Origin: Colocasia esculenta
Taxonomy: Eukaryota > Streptophyta > Magnoliopsida > Alismatales > Araceae
Reading direction: 5' to 3'
DNA: 64,000 bases
Assembly (NCBI GenBank): GCA_014218235.1
Contig: CM024766.1
Coordinates: 18,077,346 to 18,141,345, forward strand
The position numbers were made by a program, and so were the translations under genes. The stretch's first letter is position 1, and each line of letters opens with the position of its first letter. Below the pieces are notes generated by a model that made no database searches, was not told the origin of the DNA, and saw nothing but the letters and a program-made list of their open reading frames with translations. Of this stretch, positions 1 through 10,480 are shown piece after piece.

Positions 1-531
1 TCATGAGTTAATGGCAATCGATTGTGCCATTAACCCACCCTAACGGCAATCCCCTTGCCATCAAGTTCATCTGGTTTTTACAGAACTGTGGATTTAATTG
101 TGTGAGGTAATTTTTGAGGATTTCTGAATGTTTGCACATGATGTAAAATTTATGGATGTTCAGGTATGATGTTAGGTTAAAACCAAAAATTTTGTTAATT
201 TTTTGAAAATAATTACGAATTATAGAATTTTTGTTATGGGTAAAATATGCATGTTGGATGGTTCTAAATTCAAAATAAATAGTCATGATGTATGACATTG
301 CTACAAAAAATTACTTGAAACTAGGGTTACTGTTTTCATGTTTTGAGACTGTTAGACCTGACTGATTACGGTTTATCATGTCAGATTGAATTATCTTATT
401 AAATTGCATGAGACCCCTGTTAAATGTTAAAAATAGAGTTACTATCATGAAAATTCTGAAAAGTTAGCCATATGATATGTTCTATGTGTAGGGTTTATGG
501 TTAAAATTTGGGACTATTTTGATATCTATAG
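1..531 (+). repeat. Left part of old Tekay-like LTR (E), cut by window start
   Basis: This stretch continues at 34353 once element A is removed; A's target duplication GTACT lies at the junction. The text resembles the Tekay LTRs B and I: short inverted motifs (TGGCAATC and GTGCCATTA), a CAGAACTGTGG block, then AT-rich sequence with many ATG-rich words. I see no gene here. It is more decayed than the B LTRs, so probably the oldest layer in the left half. Confidence 0.7.
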
Positions 532-536
532 GTACT
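532..536. repeat. Target site duplication GTACT, left copy, element A
   Basis: GTACT directly precedes the TG of A's LTR and recurs at 34348-34352 right after the other LTR. A perfect 5-bp duplication 33.8 kb apart fixes the boundaries of A. Confidence 0.95.
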
Positions 537-1947
537 TGTAATCACGGGATTAGCTCCACAAATAAGATGATTAAAAGTAAAGGAAATTGACCGTGATCGC
601 CACCAAAGTAGTTGTAAGATGATGTATGACGAAGGAAGATGCTAACTACCTTGGAAAAAGAAGAAAAAGTGCAGAAGAGTACTTGGTCCTGTGAACGCGA
701 CAGGCCCCCGTCGCCTTAAGGTGAACGCGACGATGAAGATGTCGCCTTCCGGTCTTATGAACGCAACGCGCGGACTGTCGCCTTCGTCAGATCGCGACCA
801 GGTTGATGTCACCTTCTGCAACTGGAGATGAAGACTGTGGGTTCTCTTCTTCCTGCTCCTCAGCCGGCCAAGGGGCAAGAGCCTCGTGCTGCTACTATCT
901 TCTAACACCTGTCAAGAAGATCAAAACATTTACAACACCCATTAGAAATTCATTTTGCATAGAATATATCCCAAAAGCATGAAAGAACATGAAATAATTG
1001 GAGGGAACTCACGTGGGGTGGGGTTTTAACCCCTTTGGGTGATTCAATTAGGTGTGTGTGTGGTGTTCTAATGCAAATCTATGAAGAAAACTAGTCTAAG
1101 CATGCATGTATGAAGAGAAAAAGGGTGAAGAATAGGAGAGAGAAAGCATAGACAGGGAGAAAATGCCCTGGGGGGAACTTCCTGGTCGTTTGGAGGTTGA
1201 GAGGCCTTCTAAGAACTCGTAGCTCTCTGGGAGAGGAAGAAGCAGACGCCAACCTTACCCTAAACCGTGCCCTATGAAGAGTTTTATACCTTGTTATTCC
1301 TGAACGGGCTGAGAGGAGAATAATGGGCAAGAGTCCGAATTTGGGCAAGGGGAATTAGAACTCGGAAAGGACCTTCTAAAGAGGGTCTCCTCCAAATTTG
1401 GAAGGATTTAGATGCCTCTAGGCAGACCAAAATTTGGAATATTCATCAATAGGAAGGGTCCACGTCGGGTTAGGAAAGGGTACGTTGCATGGAAACCAGA
1501 ACGCGACGGCCTCCTCGTCACCATCAGATCGCGATGCCTCGATACGTCGCCTTCCATAGAGGGGAAGCATTTTCTGGCATTTTTTCAGGGAATTAAAAGG
1601 CCAAATAAGAACGTGACATATCGAGGTGTCGCCTTCTAAAGGAGAACGCGACGGGGACATTGTCGCCTTCAGGAACTTTCAGCATATGGCTCAATTAAAG
1701 GATTTGATCTCCTTGCATGGGTATCGGATTGGCGTGCGGCTTGAAGCGTTGAACTCTTGACTCAGAGAGCTACGAGATGGTGATGAAGGCTGATTGATTT
1801 GACCAGGAAGATCCCACCAGGGCGATGAACTAATGAAATGATACCATGATCGGAGAAAGCCAGCTAGGCGATGATGAGCCAACGTGGGGCATCAATGATA
1901 TGACAAGGAATTTGGCTCGACTTATGGGTCAAAGATGGGTGTCTACA
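537..1947 (-). repeat. Element A 3' LTR (minus orientation)
   Basis: It starts TGTAATCACGGG and ends GTCTACA on the plus strand and matches 32924-34347 along its whole length, with scattered substitutions and a few small indels (1411 versus 1424 bp). It contains two GCGAC/GTCGC arrays (about 690-800 and 1500-1665) and a minus-strand TATA-like TATAAAAC at 1281-1288. Short open frames here have no recognisable product. Confidence 0.95.
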
Positions 1948-1961
1948 GATTGCCCCTCCTT
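1948..1961 (-). promoter_or_regulatory. Polypurine tract of element A
   Basis: On the minus strand AAGGAGGGGCAATC ends exactly where the 3' LTR begins (TGTAGACACC). This is the expected place and composition for the plus-strand primer of a gypsy element, and it fixes A's orientation as minus. Confidence 0.85.
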
Positions 1962-2273
1962 GATGCCTGCTTTGCAAGGGAGTGGAGCGATAGTGAAGCG
2001 GATATGGCATGAAATGACGATGTAGCGGAATGGAGCTGAATGAGATGAAAAGTGTGCATCAAGGTAAAGAGACACCCATTCTGAGCGAATAAGCAGCGAG
2101 AATTATCCGGCGATCTTCGAACATTGCTGGAACAGAATGCAAGGACGGTTCGAATTCTGGATGAATAAAGACCAAAAGAAAATAACTGATCAACCTCTTG
2201 ATTCAAGAGGTACCCTAGCTATCTTTAGCATGCTGGTTTCGTTCATTAGGGGATAGTGCTGCCCGACGGGTCG
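1962..2273 (-). other. Non-coding end of A's internal region, left of B
   Basis: This is about 310 bp between A's polypurine tract and the B insertion. It continues at 13783. I see no gene or conserved motif in it. Confidence 0.7.
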
Positions 2274-2278
2274 ATTCG
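2274..2278. repeat. Target site duplication ATTCG, left copy, element B
   Basis: ATTCG precedes the B 5' LTR and recurs at 13778-13782 immediately after its 3' LTR. Confidence 0.95.
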
Positions 2279-5200
2279 TGTAAGGCCCTCTAATTTCCGT
2301 CGTATTAATTGTAATTATGTGTGTATGTTGTACTTGTGTATATATGTACATATTTACGTACGCATAAAAATTAGTATAATTACGTGTGCATGTGTTATAT
2401 TAAATATAAATAATGTATGTATTGCATCGTGATAGTGTGGATATAATACCATATACATATTGCATGTATATATGCAAGGTATGCATGGTTTTCTGCATAA
2501 TTAGGGTTCTGGCCGAAGGCCACCTTGGCGTCAAGCCCAGGCCGTTGAGCTGGTGTCAGCGTCCAGACATGGACGCCAACACTAACTCCGGCGTCCAGCG
2601 ATATGGACGCCAACTTCTCTGGCCTGCATGCGCAGCAGAGCTGCAAGCTTCTGAAAAAAGGCATGGCCACCATTGGGGGATGTCCCCCAACGGCTCTCAG
2701 ATTGTCAAATCGGTATGGTGAGTGGGTGAGGGGCTCTCCTTAACCCTGAACCCGAATTGGACTCTCCCACTCTTTCCCTTCACCCTTGCAAGAGGAGAGA
2801 AGTGAGAAAGAAAAACCCTAGAGAAGCCTGTGAGAAAAACCCATTTTGGCACCCTCAAATTCGACCCCTTGGACCTTGATCCGGCGTCCCCCTGCTGCAA
2901 GGAGGTTGCTGGACCAACGAGGAAGGCTTCCCCGACATCCCCTCGGCGTGGAGATCATCCAGGAGCCCGGAGGAGAGATCATTTGGAGGCACTTCTGCAA
3001 CTTCTTGGGACTGCCCAAGGAGGTCTTCACCAAGCCATAAATCCCTTGGAGGAATTTTAGAAAGGCAAGTGACCTATCATTGATGTCCCCTTATGAGTCT
3101 AGGTTGGTTTTGTGAATTTTATGGATTTTTCCTCGAGTCCTAGACCCTCCAATTCACCCAAGATTCAGAGCTCGGGTCTGTGTTTCTGCACAGACCTGGT
3201 TAGACGGTAAGGTCCCTGGACGTCCAGATCATCCTTGGCGACCATGCCGCTGACCCTGAGCCAGCGGCCAGAGACTGCCGTCGAGTTCTTCTGGACAGAA
3301 CAGTGAGTTGTTCTGTCCTTCTTATGCATTAATTTCGGTATGTTTTATGTGATGAGGATATATGGTAAACCTTATACTCTATGTATATTGTGCATTGTGG
3401 TGTGTGGATGAATGTGGTGTGTGTTGGTGGATGTGGGAAATGGTGTTCCTTAAACTTGTGAGCATGAAGTGTTGATTTTACAAATTTAGTTTTCCTGATT
3501 AGAATGTGTATGAATGCCATGGTTTTAGTCTAATCATGAAGATCAGTGGGTTAGCATATGTGTTTGCAAATTTTGGTAATTTATCCATGCTTGTGTAATT
3601 TGCAAATAAATTTGGTTCGGTAAAATAAAAGAATGCAAGAATGATTTGTAGTGTTCAATCCATAGATGTATGAATTAGGGAAATTTTGTGTTCTCAGTTC
3701 ATGCATATGTGAATAGCTTATGTTTAAACAACAAGTGACTAATTTGCAAAATGTGTTAGACCCATGTTAACTTAAGTTGTTAATAGCATGCTAATTAGGC
3801 GTTTTATTTTCTGTAAATCCTATTTAGCTCAGAAAAATCTGAAAAATTGAGGGTATGACCTTGAACCCGAAAACAGCATGTGGTTAAAATTTCAGTTCTT
3901 TTGGATCAGTAAATAAAAAGTTGTGTATTTTTCATGTGAAATGTGATAATTCATGCATATGATCCTAATGTGATTAGATTTTGTTTAAACCCAGCATGAT
4001 TAGTGTGTTTACTGTGTGTTAAACCTTGAAATTTTGGTAGTACCATGTTAGGAAAAACAGAGGTATTCATGTGAGTGAGAAAGTGAATGAGATGAAGTGT
4101 TATGTGTAAAACTAAGTGTAAAACGGTAAATATGTAAATGTGTAACTGTGCCAATGTGACACTGCTTCCGTAGAGGGCAGTGGAGCTGTATCAGGGAAAA
4201 GTCCCCCTGAGAAAGTTCAATGTGTTAAGTGACCCTAAGGGCATTAGGGGGAAATCCTGGAGGTGGACAAGTACCACTGGTTAGGGTGGAGACTTGTTCT
4301 CCCGGTCTGCGCAGTCCAAGAGTCGCCATTGGAATGCCTAGATGGCGTCTATGTGTAATGTGATGTGTATATGTCCTTCTTTGGTGGTTTGGACTATGTG
4401 TCACGGCACCTAAAAATGTGAAATGTGTATGTGACCATGTGTAAATGTGTAAGTGACAATGTGAATGTGTATGTGAAAAGTGTAACCATGTGAAAAGAGG
4501 AAACTAGTGTAAAGAAAAATGTGAAATTCTAGATGTGTAAATGTGTTATTGAAACCCATGTGGGACTAAATCTGAAACCATGTGAATTCAGAAAATGCAT
4601 GTTATTATTCTTATGTTTATGTGTGCAAAAATGTTTAGAGTCCATGTTAGGGACAACTAATGAATATGTGTGCAAATAGCATGATAGATTGCTCATATGA
4701 TATGTTTTAAGCAACATTGTAGCCCTCATGTGTAGATTTATAACCATTGAATCATGTGAAATCAGTAACCTAAAGCATGTGAAAAGGTTATGTATGTACT
4801 TAAGAACATGTGGAATCCATGCTAGTTGTGTTTCCCGTCCGTGTATGTAAAAGTTCATGTTGATAGCTCTCATGTTTGATTCTTTAAAGATTAAAGTTTC
4901 ATGAGTAAATTGAATAGAGACCATGTGATAGGTGAAGTTTATTTTAGAAATCTGAAAGCATGAGTTATGTATAAAATTGTAGAATGTTCATGATAGGTTG
5001 AAAACTTGAAATGACTAGCATGCTATGTGTTGCTAATTGTAATGTGCATGTAGAAACCACTAGGACTTATAAGTGTATATCATGAGTAGTGTTGCTTGCT
5101 GAGTCCTTGGACTCACTCCTTGCTTCGGCGTACAGGTATAGTTGGTGACACGACACCGCTTGAGGAGACAGTGGAGACGGACTCCGAGCGTGGAGACTAG

Positions 5201-5554
5201 TTAGTTTTTGGAGTTCTTTGAGAATTGTGTATTTCATAGTATGTAACTTTGAACATTGTACTAGAAGTATCATGAGAATGATGTATAAGTGTGGACATTT
5301 GTACTTAATTTCAGCAAGTTAAATTATGTGAACTCTTAGAAACTCTTAGTTCCTTCTGTTAATTGCAAACTGCATGTATGTTTAATGTGGATGATGAATG
5401 AATGAAGACATTGGTCTTTTACTTCCGCTACTCTGTTGTATATTCGCGTGTATGTCAGCTGTATGTATCGTTTGGGTAAATGTCCCACTGTGGCAGCACT
5501 TGTTATACCGACGTGGGTTGGTATAACCGTACCGGTATAATGAGGGCCGTCACA
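2279..5554 (+). repeat. Element B 5' LTR
   Basis: It begins TGTAAGGCCCTC and ends GGCCGTCACA. It aligns with 10481-13777; the 21-bp length difference comes from a 7-bp gap near 3234 and a 14-bp gap near 4416. It holds GGCGTCCA/TGGACGCC inverted motifs (about 2529-2615), a degenerate ATGTG-rich tract (about 4400-4560) and the TGAGTCC-TT-GGACTCA hairpin at 5100-5115. Small open frames here occur in both LTRs and are not genes. Confidence 0.95.
5100..5115 (+). other. Conserved TGAGTCC/GGACTCA hairpin in Tekay LTR
   Basis: A 7-bp perfect inverted repeat with a two-base loop. Equivalents lie at 13323-13338 (B 3' LTR), 26769-26785 (solo LTR I) and 35101-35121 (E), with different loop lengths, followed in B and I by a CTCCTTGCTTCGGCGTACAG block. 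The position late in the LTR suggests an RNA processing or packaging signal, which is inference. Confidence 0.6.
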
Positions 5555-5559
5555 GAGAT

Positions 5560-5571
5560 TGGTATCAGAGC
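5560..5571 (+). promoter_or_regulatory. Primer binding site, tRNA-iMet type (B)
   Basis: TGGTATCAGAGC begins five bases after the 5' LTR end. This is the standard plant initiator-methionine tRNA primer site used by chromoviruses. Confidence 0.95.
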
Positions 5572-5949
5572 GACCGGTTGAGATTGCACATGAATATACT
5601 TAAGTCATCATCCCCATTGCATGCTAAGTATGTCCACATGTGTAGAAGACACTAATAGGAAATGAAAGATAGATAAGAAAATGGTTAGAGAACCTAGTAA
5701 CCTAGCTCTAATAGTGGCTGAAATTTTATTACAGCCATGGCTTCCCGTGGATGACGTGGAGGTGTGCCAGCTCGCGACGACGAGCAGAGGCGTGAGGAGC
5801 GGGCGGAGCAGCAGGCCCCGGCTCCACAGGGTCCTGTGCTTCCCCCACCACCGCCAGTGGACTATGGAGTATTCATGCAAGGTCTGGTGCAAGCCATGCA
5901 GACGCAGGCCCACACCCAGGCAGCACTCCAGGCCCAGTTGGAGGCCCAG

Positions 5950-6035
5950 GTAGAATAATAAAACAACCTAGCAGTTTGCTATTTAAATTGCATGATATTG
6001 TGTTTATTGTATATTGTTATTGTTTAATGTAGCAG
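5950..6035 (+). other. Putative intron 1 in B gag
   Basis: The donor CAG|GTAGAA and acceptor TGTAGCAG|GCT bound 86 bp of AT-rich sequence with in-frame stops, while coding sequence on both sides is in the same phase (0). The flanking peptide reads continuously as a Gln/Ala-rich stretch. Confidence 0.65.
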
Positions 6036-6227
6036 GCTCAGGCCCCAGCTCAGGACCATGGTGGACCTTCCATCATGGAGCGATTAGAGAGGATGGCCCC
6101 ACCCTCTTTTAAGGGGGAGAGTGATCCGCTAATGGCAGAAAGTTGGATGAGGGAGACAGAGAAAATCTTCCGAGCTATCAGGTGTTCTGACGAGGACAAG
6201 GTGACCTTAGCCACCTACATGCTACAG

Positions 6228-6305
6228 GTATGCTTTGGTTTATGCTTGTATGTTGTTTGTTAAAGTTAGAATTTGTTAGTTGGTGCTTATGAAGGTGTAT
6301 TGCAG
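6228..6305 (+). other. Putative intron 2 in B gag
   Basis: The donor CAG|GTATGC and acceptor TATTGCAG|GAG bound a 78-bp T-rich insert. It splits the conserved chromovirus gag sequence between YMLQ and the ADVWW block, which are adjacent in known relatives. Phase 0 on both sides. Confidence 0.75.
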
Positions 6306-7270
6306 GAGAGAGCTGATGTATGGTGGTCCTCCCTACTGCGTACGCGCTTCGAGGACAAAGCAGTTGATGTGGCGTGGGACGCGTTCGTGAGGCTCTTCCG
6401 AGCCAAGTTCGTCTCAGAGCATATCCAAGACAAGATGGAGCAAGAATTCCTTTCTCTGACGCAAGGATCGATGACCGTCCTGGAATACGAAGCAAGGTTT
6501 TCTGAACTTTCTAAATATGCACCGCATATAGTAGAGGATGAGCGCAGGAAGACCAAGAAGTTTGTGATGGGTCTCAAACCATCACTGAGGACGAGACTCG
6601 TGGCGTTCGACCACCGCACGCTAGACGAGGCCCTCAGCGCAGCCTGCAGACAGGAGGGAGAAATGGAACAATATCTGGAGGAGAAGAAGGCGTCGCAGAA
6701 GAGGCCGGCAGCGACATTCCAGCGGCAGGATAAGAGGAAAACGGTGTACCAGACACCGCAGAAACCAATGACAGTCAGCAACTCTCAGGTACCTTCTGTA
6801 CGTTCCTCCGGTGCGAAGAGAGAGTGTCCCCATTGTGGGAAGACCCATGGAGGTTCCGAGTGCTGGTTAGTAGCGGGTAGATGCTTAAAGTGTGGGAGCA
6901 GCGACCATAAGATCAAGGATTGCCCAAGACTTCAGCAGGGAGCTCAGCGTGGAGCGCCAGTACCAGCAGTAGCGGCAGCCGCGCCAGCTACAGGACGACC
7001 AGGAAGGCCTCGAGCCCCAGCTCGAGTGTTTGCGTTAGCTCGTGAGGACGCCGAGCAGGCGGAGCATGTCACCGAAGGTACAGTTTTACTTTTCGGTGTG
7101 CACGCTCGGGTTTTGTTTGATACGGGTGCTACTCACTCGTTCATTTCCGAGCGGTTCGCTAGGCAGTTAGCCCTAGAGTCAGGCATAGAGTCTGAGGAGT
7201 TAGAGGTCCCTTTGTCTGTGCACACCCCGCGGGTACGGTATCGACTAGGAAGTGCATTCCGTCGTTACCT

Positions 7271-7480
7271 GTGTGCATTGAGGATAGATTCCTAGATGGG
7301 TGTTTCTTCTTGCTAAAGATGAAGGATTATGATTGTATCCTTGGTCTGGATTGGCTAGAGGAGCACTATGCGTTAGTGGATTGTCGTAGGAAGAAGATTG
7401 TTTTCCGCATTCCTGGCGAGGACGAGTTCTCTCATCCCTTGCCAAAGAACTTAGCGAGAAAGTTAGTATCTCTGCCATGA
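7271..7480 (+). pseudogene. B protease C-terminal part
   Basis: This continues the retropepsin from the preceding frame. The segment MKDYDCILGLDWLEEHYALVDC is the typical C-terminal half of a chromovirus protease (ILGLDWL motif). It starts after a frameshift near 7250 and ends in TGA at 7480, just where RT starts in another frame. No separate start codon is expected because the protease is normally cut from a polyprotein. Confidence 0.8.
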
Positions 7481-8814
7481 AGGCGATGCGCATGGTGAAC
7501 AAGGGTTGTGACGCATTTCTTGCCAGCGTTATGCTAGTACCCGATGCTGGTTCGTCACTGACTCTTGCAGAGATTGATGTGGTGCAGGACTTTCCAGATG
7601 TCTTTCCCGATGACTTGTCTGGATTGCCACCGGATAGGGAGATAGAGTTCACTATAGAGTTGCTTCCAGGCACCTCTCCTATCTCGAAGGCCCCATATCG
7701 GATGGCCCCTGCAGAGTTAGCCGAGTTGAGGAAGCAATTGCAAGAATTGCTCGATAAGGGATTTATTCGCCCTAGCGTTTCCCCTTGGGGCGCACCTGTA
7801 TTATTCGTCAAGAAGAAAGACGGGTCACTTCAGTTGTGCATTGATTATAGGAAGCTAAACCAGGTGACTATGAAGAACAAGTATCCCTTACCTCGGATTG
7901 ATGATCTGTTTGACCAGTTGCGAGAGGCATCAGTCTTTTCCAAGATTGACTTGCGATCTGGTTATCATCAGTTGAGGATTAGGAGTGAGGATGTGTCCAA
8001 GACGGCATTTAGAACCCGTTATGGACATTATGAGTTTTTGGTTCTTCCTTTCGGATTGACCAACGCCCCTGCAGCGTTCATGGATCTCATGAACCGGGTG
8101 TTTAGTCCGTATCTAGATAGCTTTGTTGTTGTGTTTATTGATGACGTGTTGGTCTATTCTCCGGATGAGGCCACACATCATCAGCATTTGAGGTTAGTCT
8201 TAGAGGTTCTCCGCGAGCACAAGCTGTATGCGAAGTTCAGCAAGTGCGAGTTCTGTTTGCGCGAGGTTCATTTTCTCGGGCATGTTATCTCCGGCGCTGG
8301 TGTTGCAGTCGATCCAGCAAAAGTCCAGGCAGTTATGGATTGGGATATTCCCAGGACCCCTTCGGAGATTCGTAGTTTTATTGGGTTAGCTGGTTATTAT
8401 CGGCGATTCATTGAGGGTTTCTCATCCATCGCCGCCCCTTTGACAAAGCTGACCCGGAAAGGTGAGAAGTTCGTATGGTCTGAGGCATGTGAGCGTAGCT
8501 TTCAGCTATTGAAGGCTAAGCTTACTTCTGCTCCGATATTGGTATTGCCTAGTGGTCTAGAAGGTTTTGCCATTTATACGGATGCATCTCAGATTGGTTT
8601 AGGCTGTGTGCTCATGCAGCAAGAGAGGGTAGTGGCTTATGCTTCTCGTCAGTTGAAGGAGCATGAGAGGAACTATCCGACTCATGATTTAGAGCTCGCA
8701 GCTGTGGTTCATGCACTAAAGATCTGGAGGCACTATCTTTATGGTGTCAGATTTGAGGTGTTTACCGACCACAAGAGCTTGAAGTATCTTTTCTCCCAAA
8801 AGGAATTAAACTGA
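7477..8814 (+). pseudogene. pol: B reverse transcriptase and RNase H
   Basis: It copies element RNA into DNA. RT motifs run in order: the SPWGAPVLFVKKKDG block near residue 105, LPFGLTNAPAAF near 190, the catalytic FIDD near 220, then the connection domain and an RNase H with YTDAS (about residue 370) and TDHKSLKYL at the end. The frame stops at 8814. The downstream tether RRWIE and the YHPGKANVVADALSRK block continue in shifted frames, with breaks near 8812 and 8840, so the RNase H to integrase junction is broken. The length fits a normal gypsy RT-RNH unit. It was originally part of a gag-pol polyprotein. Confidence 0.9.
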
Positions 8815-8938
8815 GGCAGAGAAGATGGATTGAGTTCTGAAGGACTATGACTTCGACCTTCAGTATCATCCTGGAAAGGCGAACGTCGTAGCGGATGCTC
8901 TTAGTAGAAAGAGGTCATCGCTCCAGCAGGATTGGAAG

Positions 8939-10435
8939 ATGTTGGAGGATGCAGCGTGCTCTATGACCGAGTTAGAGCCATCGTTGTGTCAGGCTTTTGT
9001 AGCTCAGCTATCCCTTAGATCCTCAGTCTTAGATGAGGTGATTGAGCAGCAGAAAGCCGATCCTAGATTGTTAGAGTTAGTGGGTAAGGCGGGCATTGCT
9101 CGTGATGAGGACGGTGTGATTAGATTTCAGCACCGTGTTTGTGTCCCTGATGTGGTAGATGTCTGTGAGCATGTGTTAGCGGAGGCTCATAGATCGCGAT
9201 TCTCTATTAATCCGGGTAACACTAAGATGTATCAAGACCTGAAGAGATCATTTTGGTGGTCCGGCATGAAGAAGGATGTTGCGGACTATGTGTCTAGATG
9301 TCTAGTATGTCAGCAGGTGAAAGCCGAGTGGCAGCGACCATCCGGCCTTATGCAGAGGATGGATATCCCCGTATGGAAGTGGGAAGCTGTCACTATGGAC
9401 TTCGTATCGGGTTTGCCTCGATCTAGAAGGGGCAATGACTCAATATGGGTAGTTGTAGATAGATTCTCGAAGACTGCTCATTTCTTGCCTATGAAGAAGA
9501 AGCAGTCAGTAGAGAGTTTAGCTAGATTGTATGTTAGCGGTATCATTAGGTTGCATGGTGTGCCGAAGTCGATCATTTCGGATCGAGATCCGAGATTTAC
9601 TTCGAGATTGTGGAAGGGTCTTCAGGATGCGTTAGGTTCGGAGCTTAAGCTCAGTTCGGCGTTTCATCCCCAGATCGATGGACAGTCCGAGAGGACTATC
9701 CAGACGCTCGAGGATATGTTGAGAGCGTGTGTTCTGGATTGGAAAGATGATTGGGAGCGTCATCTACCACTTGTGGAGTTCGCATACAACAACAGCTTTC
9801 ATGCTAGTATCGGTATGGCTCCATTCGAGGCGTTGTATGGTAGGCCCTGCAGATCTCCTTTATGTTGGGAGGAGACTGGTGATAGGCAGTTGATCGGACC
9901 GGAGTTAGTTCAGGAAACTTCGGATAAGATCCAGCTTATCAGGAAAAGGCTTGTTGCGGCACAGGATAGGCAGAAGAGTTATGCCGACAACAGGAGAAAG
10001 GATTTGGAGTTCGAGGTTGGCGATCATGTCTTCTTGAAGATATCGCCTACTCGTGGAGTTGTCAGATTTGGCAGGCATGGCAAGCTAAGCCCTAGGTTCA
10101 TTGGCCCATATGAGATTCTCAGACGTTTGGGCAACGTGGCGTACGAGCTAGCTTTACCCCCAGCTTTGGCTAGCGTTCACACTGTACTCCACGTATCTAT
10201 GCTCAGCAAATATGTCCGAGATCCGTCTCATGTGATTAGTCATGAGCCAGTGGAGATCCAGCCAGATCTTTCGTATGTCGAGCAACCAGTAGCCATTCTT
10301 GACCGCAAGGTTCAGCATCTCCGGAACAAGAGTATCGCGTCGGTGAAAGTTCTATGGCGGAACTTCTCACGTGAGGAGGCTACGTGGGAGCTTGAGGATG
10401 CGATGAAGAAGAAGTATCCCCTTTTGTTTGAGTAG
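8939..10435 (+). pseudogene. B integrase with chromodomain
   Basis: It joins element DNA to the host chromosome. The ORF is long and intact (498 residues) but cut off from RT by upstream frameshifts. An HHCC zinc domain comes first (H..H then CLVCQQVK near residue 125), followed by the DDE core (MDFVSGLP, SDRDPRF, the conserved glutamate in DGQSERTIQ) and the GKLSPRFIGPYEI block. The last about 50 residues (ILDRKVQHLRNKSI to EATWELEDAMKKKYP) form a chromodomain, which in chromoviruses targets integration to heterochromatin. The stop at 10435 is followed closely by the polypurine tract. Confidence 0.92.
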
Positions 10436-10467
10436 TGTCGTTCTAACTTCGAGGACGAAGTTTCTTT

Positions 10468-10480
10468 AAGGGGGAGAGGG
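10468..10480 (+). promoter_or_regulatory. Polypurine tract of element B
   Basis: AAGGGGGAGAGGG abuts the TG of the 3' LTR, as expected for the plus-strand primer. Confidence 0.92.

Larger units (their letters stand above)
5737..7252 (+). pseudogene. gag: B gag plus start of protease, three exons, broken
   Basis: Gag is the capsid/nucleocapsid precursor that packages element RNA. Exon 1 is 5737-5949, exon 2 is 6036-6227 and exon 3 starts at 6306; both introns are in phase 0 and the joined frame stays open apart from one stop. The start ATG at 5737 is inferred because the frame from it runs through a TGA at 5752 (a CGA to TGA change) into a glutamine- and proline-rich N-terminus. The capsid region spans exons 2 and 3. 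Two zinc knuckles follow (CPHCGKTHGGSECW and CLKCGSSDHKIKDC, about 6826-6920). The protease begins in the same frame with active site DTGA near 7120. A frameshift near 7250 separates it from the rest of pol. The exon model is inferred from splice signals and frame continuity, without transcript evidence. Confidence 0.8.

Noticed and set aside
2395..3060. Short open frames on both strands in the B LTR, repeated at 10597-11262
   Set aside because: Same LTR sequence in both copies, overlapping on both strands, no domain.
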